From Paenibacillus sp. 453mf (GTDB taxonomy: Bacteria; Bacillota; Bacilli; Paenibacillales; Paenibacillaceae), in NCBI RefSeq assembly GCF_900116105.1, contig NZ_FPAC01000003.1, forward strand, positions 178,288 through 242,287: a DNA stretch of 64,000 nucleotides, given 5' to 3'. The notes beneath the pieces were generated by a model. That model ran no database searches. It worked only from the letters and a program-made list of their open reading frames with translations, and was not told the origin of the DNA. Below are positions 27,589 through 35,555 of this stretch, one piece after another. Within the stretch, counting starts at the first letter, position 1. The number at the start of each line of letters is the position of its first letter. The position numbers and the translations under genes are program-made.

Positions 27589-28053
27589 ATGAAACTCGCA
27601 GAAGCACTTATATTACGTTCGGATATACAAAGAAAGATACAACAATTAAGATTTCGTCTGGAAAGTGTCGTTAGAGTACAGGAGGGGGAGGATCCAGCAG
27701 AAGACCCTGCTGAGTTGTTCGCTGAGCTGGAGGATTGCTTGACTCAATATACGAAGCTGATTCAGGATATCAATCGCACCAATGCGAAGACTATGCTCGA
27801 ACCGGGTCTTAGTATTGCGGATGCACTTGCTCTTCGGGAGACTTCTGTGAAGCATCGGGATGTGCTCTATGATGTTATCAGGCAAGCTACCATTCGTCTT
27901 GAGCGGACGAGCAGATCCGAGATCAAGTTCGTTACCACCGTTGACAACAAGAAGCTGCAGAAGCAGGTTGACGAGCTCGCGAAGGCTCACCGCGTGCTCG
28001 ATACGAAGATCCAGGAGAAGAACTGGACGACGGATCTAATCACTTCGCCTTAA
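27589..28053 (+). CDS. DIP1984/septicolysin-family protein
   Basis: 154-residue helical, coiled-coil-rich protein. The N-terminus MKLAEALILRSDIQRKIQQL, the segment YTKLIQDINRTNAKT and LADALALRE-like ISIADALALRETS are family marks. Function is unknown despite the septicolysin name. GGAGG 6 nt before the ATG. Confidence 0.88.
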   Translation: MKLAEALILRSDIQRKIQQLRFRLESVVRVQEGEDPAEDPAELFAELEDCLTQYTKLIQDINRTNAKTMLEPGLSIADALALRETSVKHRDVLYDVIRQATIRLERTSRSEIKFVTTVDNKKLQKQVDELAKAHRVLDTKIQEKNWTTDLITSP

Positions 28054-28572
28054 TTACGAATTTAGAATAGTAGATCAAGATCTCGGTTAGTTGGTAGCCT
28101 GCCTGAAGAAAGCGAGCATTAGCCTACCAAGACAGGCAAGGTCTTGGAACCCATTCGAATATTAAAATCGTCGAGAGCCGGGGACTCCATTTATCACAAT
28201 TTATCCTCAGTACAACGTACATATCACATGTAACAAGTTAATGTTATGACCAAATGCTGATTTTTCAGGTACAGGCGAGGGTGGGCCAGGGGACATTACC
28301 GAGATTGCAAGACTGCGAATGCGAGAAGGCATTGCAGTCTTTTTTTATTGGGGATTGAGAGGCCTTTGCATGATAGGTAAATCCATTCATAACAAAGGTT
28401 GAAATGGATTCATGCAGTTAAAAATTAACAAGAGTGAGAATAAAACTTTATGGAAATTTTAAGTGTATACGTTGATACATATAGTAATCAGTACGCTCTT
28501 TGACACCGTATATAGTATCGAATAACGGAGACAGGCTATTCTTGGATTGATATGAGGCCTTTACTCGTCGTA
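28054..28572. other. long intergenic stretch with an orphan terminator
   Basis: No ORF with a ribosome site is seen. An intrinsic terminator at 28305-28345 (GACTGC-AATGC paired with GCATT-GCAGTC, then T7) follows ~230 bp of sequence with several short complementary runs (GGTAG/CTACC, GCCTG/CAGGC, AAGAC/GTCTT at 28095-28155). It may be the long 3' end of the DIP1984 transcript or a separate small RNA. I do not recognise a riboswitch consensus. Confidence 0.4.
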
Positions 28573-28608
28573 TTGACAAAAAAGGTGTATTTGTTACAAT
28601 GTTCACAA
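28573..28608 (+). promoter_or_regulatory. yjlC-ndh promoter with Rex-like operator
   Basis: TTGACA (28573-28578) and TACAAT (28595-28600) are 16 bp apart. The 18-bp dyad TTGTTACAATGTTCACAA (28591-28608) overlaps the -10 box and fits the Rex pattern TTGTGA-N6-TCACAA with one arm mismatch. In B. subtilis the yjlC-ndh operon is repressed by the NADH sensor Rex, so the site is expected here. Confidence 0.7.
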
Positions 28609-28783
28609 GGTATTCACAATTGCCAAAATATTTATTTCATGTTCACGTGTAACAAGTGTAATATTAGGGTATAGGATCCGTTTTTATGACCTGTTCGGTA
28701 AGTTTGTTATTGCGATAGAATGATCATATTCATGTCAGCAATAGATCCATGGAATACATCACACTTCTACTGTAGAGCTGCCT

Positions 28784-28839
28784 GAGCCGCCCTTAGTGGC
28801 AACGGCTCTTTCTTTGTGTGAAAATTGTTACATTACAAT
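28784..28839 (+). promoter_or_regulatory. leader hairpin and second Rex-like dyad before yjlC
   Basis: GAGCCG (28784-28789) and CGGCTC (28803-28808) form a hairpin followed by TTTCTTT, a possible leader terminator. Directly after it lies GTGTGAAAATTGTTACAT (28816-28833), a weaker Rex-like dyad, and TACAAT (28834-28839), a possible second -10 element. Confidence 0.45.
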
Positions 28840-28925
28840 TATGTACTTCCTTGATCGACTAGATTGCTTAGCAGAAATGTCAGGCGAGCGGGCTTATAAC
28901 CCAAAGTAAAGGAGGACGTTCTCTT

Positions 28926-29360
28926 ATGTCACAACCGACGCAACAAGAAGTACCTGCTACAGGTGCTCCTCAAGCACAAAATGATGTGCTCGATCAATTG
29001 ATGAAGCCGGAGGTTCAGGAGTCTCTTACTGTTCTGGTTGAGAACTTGCCTAAACTGGCTGAAATGGTAACAGCAATGACTACAGCTTACGACTTTGCTC
29101 AAGGGCTGGCGAAGGACCAAGTATTCGTAAACGACATGAAAGTTGCCTTTGGCGAGTTTACTACTCCAGTAGTAGAAAAAGCAAAAGGTGTTGCTTCTGC
29201 AGCCATCGAAGCTGGCGATCGCGCTCAAGCGGAACAGTCTTCTGTTGGCTTGTTCGGCATGCTCAAAATGCTGAAAGACCCTAACGTACAACACACGCTT
29301 CGTTTTGCCCAAGCTTTCTTGAGCATTTTGAACGAACGTCAGCAAAACAAACAAGACTAA
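28926..29360 (+). CDS. yjlC: DUF1641 protein (YjlC)
   Basis: 144-residue helical protein with the DUF1641 core LTVLVENLPKLAEMVTAM and GLFGMLKMLKDPNVQHTLRF. In B. subtilis YjlC precedes Ndh in one operon, exactly as here (36 bp before the dehydrogenase start). It probably assists or regulates the membrane NADH dehydrogenase; the mechanism is unknown. AAAGGAGG SD. Confidence 0.92.
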   Translation: MSQPTQQEVPATGAPQAQNDVLDQLMKPEVQESLTVLVENLPKLAEMVTAMTTAYDFAQGLAKDQVFVNDMKVAFGEFTTPVVEKAKGVASAAIEAGDRAQAEQSSVGLFGMLKMLKDPNVQHTLRFAQAFLSILNERQQNKQD

Positions 29361-29396
29361 GATTTTTTCATACGAAAGTAAGAACGGAGGATGGAT

Positions 29397-30578
29397 ATGT
29401 CGAAGCAAATTTTGATCCTGGGCGGCGGCTACGGCGGATTGCTTAGCGCACTTGCAGCGCGTCAATACCTGTCTGCTGAAGAAGCAACGATTACGGTTGT
29501 GAACCGCTTCCCGACTCACCAAATCATTACAGAATTGCATCGTCTGGCTGCAGGTACGATTAAAGAGAAGGCTGTTGCTCTTCCACTTGAGAAGCTGCTT
29601 CGCGGTAAAGACGTGAATCTTAAAATTGATACGGTTGCCGAAATCAAGCCTGACGAGAACAAAGTCACAATGAAGAGCGGAACCATCTATAGCTATGACT
29701 ACCTTGTTGTTGCATTGGGTAGTGAAACAGCATTCTTCGGTATTCCAGGACTTCAAGAGTACAGCTTTACGCTGAAATCGGTTGAAGAGGCGAACAATAT
29801 TCGCGCTCACGTGGAAGCTCGTTTGGATGCATACAAGAAAACAGGCGAGAAAAAGGATGCTACCATCGTTATCGGCGGCGGCGGCTTGACAGGTATCGAG
29901 CTTGTTGGTGAGTATGCAGACGTGCTTACTGAAGTTTGTAAACAAAAAGGCATCAACCGCAGCGAAGTGGAGCTCTACAGCGTAGAAGCAGGTCCTTCGA
30001 TCCTGGCAGGATTCCCGCCAGAGCTGGTTGAGCGCGCTCAAACAAGTCTTGAGAAACGCGGCGTGAAATTCATCGTTGGCGTAGCGATCACAGAAATGCA
30101 AGAGCATACGGTATTCCTGAAAGACGGCAGCTCCATCGAGACAAGCACTCTGATCTGGACTGGCGGCGTTCAAGGTAATAGTGTAGTCGCAAACTGCGGT
30201 ATCGAAGTGAACCGCGGACGTGCAACTGTAAAAGAAACACTGCATTCCACATCCCATGAGAATGTGTTCATCGCTGGTGACAGCGCAGTTGTTATTCCGA
30301 GCGAAGGCGCTCGTCCTTACCCTCCAACAGCACAGCTTGCTTGGCAGATGGGTGAGACGATCGGACATAACCTGGCAGCTACCATCAAGGGCGGCGAGCT
30401 CGAAGTCTTCACTCCTGTCTTCTCCGGTACATTGGGAAGCCTTGGACGTAAAGACGCGATCGCAATGCTTGGAGGAAGCCAGACTCGTCTGAAAGGTCTT
30501 CCTGCAACACTCATGAAAGAAGCAAGTAACATCCGTTACCTGAAACATATCGAGGGTCTGTTCGCTCTGGCGTACTAA
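29397..30578 (+). CDS. ndh: type II NADH dehydrogenase
   Basis: 393-residue NDH-2 flavoprotein that passes electrons from NADH to menaquinone at the membrane surface without pumping protons. FAD motif ILILGGGYGGLLSALAA, NADH motif ATIVIGGGGLTGIELVGEYA, and the FAD-ribityl Asp in NVFIAGDSAVV. The quinone-site region shows YPPTAQLAWQMGE, close to the AQxAxQ motif. I use the ATG at 29397, 6 nt after GGAGG; an ATG at 29391 abuts the SD. A terminator follows. Confidence 0.93.
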   Translation: MSKQILILGGGYGGLLSALAARQYLSAEEATITVVNRFPTHQIITELHRLAAGTIKEKAVALPLEKLLRGKDVNLKIDTVAEIKPDENKVTMKSGTIYSYDYLVVALGSETAFFGIPGLQEYSFTLKSVEEANNIRAHVEARLDAYKKTGEKKDATIVIGGGGLTGIELVGEYADVLTEVCKQKGINRSEVELYSVEAGPSILAGFPPELVERAQTSLEKRGVKFIVGVAITEMQEHTVFLKDGSSIETSTLIWTGGVQGNSVVANCGIEVNRGRATVKETLHSTSHENVFIAGDSAVVIPSEGARPYPPTAQLAWQMGETIGHNLAATIKGGELEVFTPVFSGTLGSLGRKDAIAMLGGSQTRLKGLPATLMKEASNIRYLKHIEGLFALAY

Positions 30579-30593
30579 GTTCCTCATTTACAA

Positions 30594-30618
30594 GGCGTCC
30601 CTCAGGGGGCGCCTTTTT
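30594..30618 (+). terminator. terminator after ndh
   Basis: GGCGTCCC and GGGGCGCC form a GC-rich hairpin followed by TTTTT. The remaining ~265 bp to the next gene show nothing recognisable. Confidence 0.85.
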
Positions 30619-30883
30619 GCATATCATCATGTTGTAAGTACGGAACTGCATTACATCATTTCACGATTTTGCATAATCGGGGTCATGAATCAGCCTGTAG
30701 TGGACCAGCCGGACAGAGTTCTGTATATTCATCTTAGGTAAGAGGCCTTGATTGATTCATAGGTTACAAGGCGACTAGAGGATATAACGGATGCAATACG
30801 TCGTTCAGATTGGGTAAATAGATAGGACTACCTTTGTATAGCATAAGGGTATGCATAATTGAATCGAAGGGAGCTATTACATC

Positions 30884-31528
30884 ATGAATGTACTCGTAAT
30901 TGGAGCCAACGGCCAAATTGGAAGACATCTAGTATCTCAGCTGAAAGAGAACCCGGGACATACCGTTAGTGCTATGGTTCGTAAGCAGGAGCAGTTAGAG
31001 GCGCTCGATAAATCAGGTGTAGAGGCGGTGCTTGCCGATCTGGAAGGCACGGTAGAGGAGCTGGCTGAAGCCATGAAGGGAATTGATGCTGTTATCTTCA
31101 CTGCCGGGTCAGGAGGAAACACAGGTGCAGACAAGACCTTGCTCATCGACCTGGATGGTGCGGTGAAGACGATGGAAGCGGCAGAGAAGGCGGGCATCTC
31201 TCGTTACATTATGGTGAGCGCCCTATATGCAGAAGACAGAACCAAGTGGCCTGACTCCATCAAGCCATACTATGTGGCCAAGCACTATGCAGATAAGTGG
31301 CTTGAGAGTTCATCCTTGAATTATACGATTATTCGTCCTGGAGGGCTTAAGAATGAGCCGGGCAATGGCAAAGTGACTTTAAATCCGGAGGCAGGAGAGA
31401 GCAGCATACCTCGGGAAGATGTAGCTGCTGTCATTATCGCCGCGCTGGATGCGGACAACACATACAGAAAGGCATTTTCGCTCGTATCCGGAACAGAACC
31501 CATTAACGAGGTGATTGAACAAATCTAG
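30884..31528 (+). CDS. NAD(P)-binding SDR-type protein (YhfK-like)
   Basis: 214-residue atypical short-chain dehydrogenase: VLVIGANGQIGRHLVSQL nucleotide-binding loop, DAVIFTAGSGG, and YYVAKHYADKWLESSSLNYTIIRPGGL, with the Tyr-x3-Lys style pair. It groups with NAD(P)H-binding proteins such as B. subtilis YhfK; the substrate is unknown. AAGGGAG SD. Monocistronic. Confidence 0.88.
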   Translation: MNVLVIGANGQIGRHLVSQLKENPGHTVSAMVRKQEQLEALDKSGVEAVLADLEGTVEELAEAMKGIDAVIFTAGSGGNTGADKTLLIDLDGAVKTMEAAEKAGISRYIMVSALYAEDRTKWPDSIKPYYVAKHYADKWLESSSLNYTIIRPGGLKNEPGNGKVTLNPEAGESSIPREDVAAVIIAALDADNTYRKAFSLVSGTEPINEVIEQI

Positions 31529-31578
31529 TCAATTTATTGTTGATTATATTCATATATGAATGAAGCGGGGGAGTCGTC

Positions 31579-32295
31579 ATGAGTGCATCTATTCTCATTG
31601 TTGAGGATGAAGAAAAAATCGCTCGATTGCTTGAAATCGAGCTGGAATACGAGAATTATAAAGTGCATAAAACGACGAATGGCACAGAGGGGCTTGCTGC
31701 ATTTCAACAAGGGGGATATGATCTCGTTCTGCTCGATGTAATGCTGCCGGGACTCAGTGGAATTGAGGTGCTGCGCCGAATTCGCAGTCAGGATGAACAT
31801 ACGCCGGTTATTCTCTTGACAGCTAAGGGATCTGTGGAGGATAAGGTATCGGGACTTGATCTGGGGGCAACGGATTATATAACCAAACCGTTTCAGATTG
31901 AAGAATTACTGGCTCGTGTACGGGCTGCGCTGCGTCTGAGCAGTAAGATGCAGCCGCAAACGGCAGCAACTTCTAACTCCGGAGAGTGTGAGACGTGGCT
32001 CACGGCAGGTAATCTGCGTGTGAATGAAGCAACTAGAGAGGTCAAACGCGGGGATGGCTTTATTGAGCTCACTCCCCGCGAATTTGATCTGCTTGTCTAT
32101 TTGCTGCGCAATCAGCGCCAAGTCTTAAACCGCGAGCAGATTCTTGAAGCCGTGTGGGGTTACGACTATTTGGGAGATACCAATGTAGTGGATGTCTATA
32201 TTCGTTATGTTCGCAAGAAAGTGGATCACGGTCATGAAACAGGACTTATACATACAGTGCGCGGTGTCGGTTACGTGCTTAAGGCGGACGCATGA
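31579..32295 (+). CDS. OmpR-family response regulator
   Basis: 238-residue two-component regulator: receiver with acidic pair in ILIVEDEEKIARLLEIEL, phospho-acceptor Asp in YDLVLLDVMLPGLSG, Lys in TKPFQIEELLARV; C-terminal winged helix IELTPREFDLLVYLLRN and NVVDVYIRYVRKKV. The stop overlaps the kinase start (ATGA). Arrangement and the PepSY neighbours resemble B. subtilis YkoG/YkoH. Confidence 0.94.
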   Translation: MSASILIVEDEEKIARLLEIELEYENYKVHKTTNGTEGLAAFQQGGYDLVLLDVMLPGLSGIEVLRRIRSQDEHTPVILLTAKGSVEDKVSGLDLGATDYITKPFQIEELLARVRAALRLSSKMQPQTAATSNSGECETWLTAGNLRVNEATREVKRGDGFIELTPREFDLLVYLLRNQRQVLNREQILEAVWGYDYLGDTNVVDVYIRYVRKKVDHGHETGLIHTVRGVGYVLKADA

Positions 32296-33662
32296 AGCTG
32301 AGAACGACGATTTACGTTTATACGTCCGTATTTTTTATGATACTTCTTCTGTTGATCAACGCATTTATCTATATCCTGTTTGATCGAATGTCGATCAACA
32401 CGCAGACGGAGCGGGCCGAAGCAGAAGCAGGTGCGATTGTAGAAGGGATAAGGAGCGCAGCAGAGAATGTTGCCCCGGATGATCTCCTTCGTGCTTATGT
32501 TCCGACAGATGGTATGCTCCGTCTTGTTCGGATGTCGGGCGAGGGGCCAGTCGTGACGTCTCAAACACAAAAGCACTTAGGTAATCTTGAAGTAACATAC
32601 CATCCGAACAAAATATCACAGGTCACTGAGGTCGAGGGAGCAAGGTACGTATTTGTATCAATGCCGGTCATCTGGGTTGACGGTGAGGTCGTGAATATAC
32701 AAATTACCGAAAGTCTGGCAAGTGCAGATAATAATCTGCGTGTCCTGCGCAACGTACTATTCTCCGTCTCTGTTGCAGCGCTGATTGCTGTCATTATTTC
32801 CAGTCGTCTGCTCAGCGGGATCATTATCAAGCCGATATCAAGGATGATCGACACGATGAAAAATATTGAACAGGGCGGCGGCTTCAAATCCATCAATATG
32901 GAGAAGAAATCCAAGGATGAGCTGTTTGAGATGGGCAATACGTTCAATCGCATGATTGACAGGCTGGAGATGAATTATGAGAAGCAGGAACAATTCGTAT
33001 CCAACGCCTCCCATGAGCTGAAGACGCCTTTAACCGTTATTGAGAGCTATGCGAGTCTGCTTAAACGCAGAGGAGCAGAGCGGCCTGATCTGTTTAACGA
33101 ATCGGTTGAGGCTATCCATTCTGAGGCGGTCAGGATGCGTGAAATGACAGAGCAGCTGCTGCTCATGGCAAGGCAGACTGAATCTGCAGAAGTGAAGCTG
33201 GAACCCTGCAATATCGCAGATATGACGCGGGATGCAGCCCGGTCTTATCAAACGGCCTACCGCAGAGAGGTGAATGTGCACACTGAAGCAGCTGATGAGC
33301 AAATGTTCGCGATCACGGATCTCAATAAAGCCAAGCAGCTCCTTATTCTGTTCCTCGATAACGCGAGGAAATACAGTGAAGAGCAAATCGATATCCATGT
33401 TGAGAAGGAACAGGGTTATATTAAAGTCTCGATTAGAGATTACGGCATTGGCATGTCGGAAGGTGAGCTTGCCAAAGTATTCGACCGCTTCTACCGTGTT
33501 GATCAGGCCAGAACACGCAAGCAAGGCGGATCAGGGCTTGGACTGTCGCTGGCCAAAGAAATTGCCGGCCATATCCAGGCAGAGATTGAGCTTAGCAGCC
33601 GTAGTGGAGAAGGCACAACAGCCATACTGCGCTTCCCCTCGTTTCTCAGCAAATTCTCATAA
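32292..33662 (+). CDS. sensor histidine kinase
   Basis: 456-residue membrane kinase: TM1 (about 8-30), an extracytoplasmic sensor of ~125 residues, TM2 near 155-175, HAMP, HisKA with NASHELKTPLTVIESYASLL, and HATPase_c with NARKYSEEQ (N box), DYGIGMSEGE (G1) and GGSGLGLSLAKEIA (G2). Partner of the overlapping response regulator. The signal is unknown, but the PepSY proteins downstream suggest an envelope cue (inference). Confidence 0.94.
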   Translation: MKLRTTIYVYTSVFFMILLLLINAFIYILFDRMSINTQTERAEAEAGAIVEGIRSAAENVAPDDLLRAYVPTDGMLRLVRMSGEGPVVTSQTQKHLGNLEVTYHPNKISQVTEVEGARYVFVSMPVIWVDGEVVNIQITESLASADNNLRVLRNVLFSVSVAALIAVIISSRLLSGIIIKPISRMIDTMKNIEQGGGFKSINMEKKSKDELFEMGNTFNRMIDRLEMNYEKQEQFVSNASHELKTPLTVIESYASLLKRRGAERPDLFNESVEAIHSEAVRMREMTEQLLLMARQTESAEVKLEPCNIADMTRDAARSYQTAYRREVNVHTEAADEQMFAITDLNKAKQLLILFLDNARKYSEEQIDIHVEKEQGYIKVSIRDYGIGMSEGELAKVFDRFYRVDQARTRKQGGSGLGLSLAKEIAGHIQAEIELSSRSGEGTTAILRFPSFLSKFS

Positions 33663-33740
33663 AGCTCCGCTATAATGGCTCTTTATAAGCCATATATGGC
33701 TGTCTTGTGATATGAAACTTAAAGAGGAGGTGTTCTCCTG

Positions 33741-34520
33741 GTGAACGTTAAAAAGTGGGGTTTATATGGCGGTGTGGCAGCCATTCTGGTGCTAGCGATA
33801 GGTCTTTATTATTTTCAGCCATGGAATAAATCAGATATATTATCGGCTGAGACGGTATCTGAGAGCGTGCTTCAGCAGTATCCAGACTCCAAGATCGAGG
33901 ATAACCGATTGCAGGGGAGCGAATATCACCTTCGTCTGGTTACAAAGACGGGTGGTGAGTACCGTTTAACGGTAGATGCCGAGAGTGGGAGCATTCAAAC
34001 GATTGAGCAGATTTCACAGAGCGAAGTGAATACACCGGTAATGCAGAGCAGAGAAGATATTAAAAAAGCTGTTCTGGCTGATACTCCAGGAGATCTGCTG
34101 TTTCTGGAGCTCGTTCCTGAATCCTCAGGAGGGAAGCGCTACAGAGCAGAGGTACAGACAACGGATCAAATTGTAGAATTACAGCTTGATCCGTACAGCG
34201 GAGAGGTTCTGTCACGATCTGAGGTGAAGCCTCAGGATCCGAATACAGGCAGTGGACAGCCGGCTGATCCACAGGAGCCAATCCGGCTCATCAGTGAACA
34301 GGATGCCATTGATATTGCCTTAGCTGAGGTGAATGGAGAATTGGAGGACATTGAGCTGCGTGCCAGAGAATCGGATATTCCGTATTATCTGGTTGAAATT
34401 GAGGATGTGAGCGGTGAGGAGATGATCGTTCAAGTGCTTGCCATTACGGGCAAGGTCAAATCTGTTATGCATGAGGATGCTTTTGATGACAATGATGATC
34501 AAGAAGATGAGAATGAATAA
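33741..34520 (+). CDS. membrane-anchored PepSY-domain protein
   Basis: 259 residues, GTG start with AGGAGG 10 nt upstream. One N-terminal helix (WGLYGGVAAILVLAIGLYYF) anchors an extracytoplasmic part with PepSY-like units (YRLTVDAESGSIQTI; VELQLDPYSGEVLSR; AIDIALAEVNGELEDIEL) and an acidic tail DDNDDQEDENE. PepSY proteins are thought to modulate peptidases or act with sensor kinases. It lies 78 bp after the kinase, probably the same operon. Confidence 0.85.
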   Translation: MNVKKWGLYGGVAAILVLAIGLYYFQPWNKSDILSAETVSESVLQQYPDSKIEDNRLQGSEYHLRLVTKTGGEYRLTVDAESGSIQTIEQISQSEVNTPVMQSREDIKKAVLADTPGDLLFLELVPESSGGKRYRAEVQTTDQIVELQLDPYSGEVLSRSEVKPQDPNTGSGQPADPQEPIRLISEQDAIDIALAEVNGELEDIELRARESDIPYYLVEIEDVSGEEMIVQVLAITGKVKSVMHEDAFDDNDDQEDENE

Positions 34521-34687
34521 TCATTAAAATCAATATCATTAGAACCAATATCATAAAGATGTGAAACCACTTCATTTTCTCATCAAATTCTAATCTTGCT
34601 CTTTCTTTGTTCTCATTTTGCGGGAGTAAGATGGTGTTGTAAGGGAGAAACAAACGACCCAATAACATGAAATGGAGCTGATGAGTG

Positions 34688-35299
34688 ATGAAGAAGCAAG
34701 TCGTATTGAGCGGGGTGTTGGCTGTAGGTTTGATCGCTGGAGGAACGGCAATCTTCGCCGCAAGTAATAGTGAAGCAGCAACTACAACGGGAAACAGTGA
34801 AGTATCCTCTGCTTCCTTTAACCCGGAAACGATGATTAACTTCGGTCAGGCGAAGAAAGCGGCGCTTAAAGCCGCGGGGAACAAAGGTCATATCGATGAT
34901 ATCGATTTGGAGAGATACAATAACATTGCCTTCTATGATGTAGAGATCGAGCAAGGCGACAAAGATGTCACTGTTCATATTGATGCTTATACTGGAAAGA
35001 CACTCGATGTATTCACGCATGATGATGATCGTTATGATGATGACCGCTATGACGATGATGATGATCGTTACGAGTCTGAAGCCATCGCTTCGGTGAAGCT
35101 GTCTGCAGCAGATGCGGAGAAGATTGCGATTAAGCAGTTGAGTAACAGCAAGGTGGTACAGATTGAGCTGGACGAGGATGACAATCGGCTTCAATATGAA
35201 GTAGAGGTCGTTAACTCCAAGTATGAAGCAGAGGTTGAGATTGACGCGAACACCGGCAAGGTGCTGTCCATAGACAAAGATGATCGTGACGACGATTAA
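34688..35299 (+). CDS. secreted PepSY protein with Asp-rich linker
   Basis: 203 residues: signal peptide KQVVLSGVLAVGLIAGGTAIFAAS, a first PepSY unit (QAKKAALKAAGNKGHIDDID; VHIDAYTGKTLDV), an Asp/Arg/Tyr-rich linker (about 117-135, DDDRY repeated), then a second unit (AEKIAIKQLSNSKVVQIELD; VEIDANTGKVLSI) and acidic end DDRDDD. Resembles B. subtilis YkoI/YkoJ, which also sit by a two-component system. I start at ATG 34688; GTG 34685 is also possible. Confidence 0.85.
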   Translation: MKKQVVLSGVLAVGLIAGGTAIFAASNSEAATTTGNSEVSSASFNPETMINFGQAKKAALKAAGNKGHIDDIDLERYNNIAFYDVEIEQGDKDVTVHIDAYTGKTLDVFTHDDDRYDDDRYDDDDDRYESEAIASVKLSAADAEKIAIKQLSNSKVVQIELDEDDNRLQYEVEVVNSKYEAEVEIDANTGKVLSIDKDDRDDD

Positions 35300-35376
35300 T
35301 CGTTAACAATAGCATTCTAATTGATGACATTAAGTTAATCACACACACCCAAATAGCCATAGATGCATGATTAGAA

Positions 35377-35403
35377 GGCCCTCATGAGAGAGGGTCTTTT
35401 TTT
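35377..35403 (+). terminator. terminator after the PepSY genes
   Basis: GGCCCTC pairs with GAGGGTC (one G-T) and is followed by TTTTTTT. Confidence 0.8.
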
Positions 35404-35555
35404 GATGTCATGAGAGGTATAAGTGTGACCGCACTAATTTACATAATATGCTAGTAAGATTCTTTTGCTTAAGGATCACTATAACTATAAATATTCCAAT
35501 GCTTGTCCTGGTTTAAAAGGATCGATATCTGACAGATGAGAGGGTGCACACTTAC

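Noticed and set aside
28085..28350. Possible riboswitch (T-box, c-di-AMP, FMN) in the DIP1984-yjlC gap
   Set aside because: I compared remembered consensus cores and none matched; the terminator there is noted but no riboswitch is claimed.
28929..30587. 552-codon open frame on the minus strand opposite yjlC and ndh
   Set aside because: It lies fully antisense to two clear conserved genes, has no SD or family motif, and its Cys/Phe/His-rich composition is the usual mirror of the coding strand's codon use.
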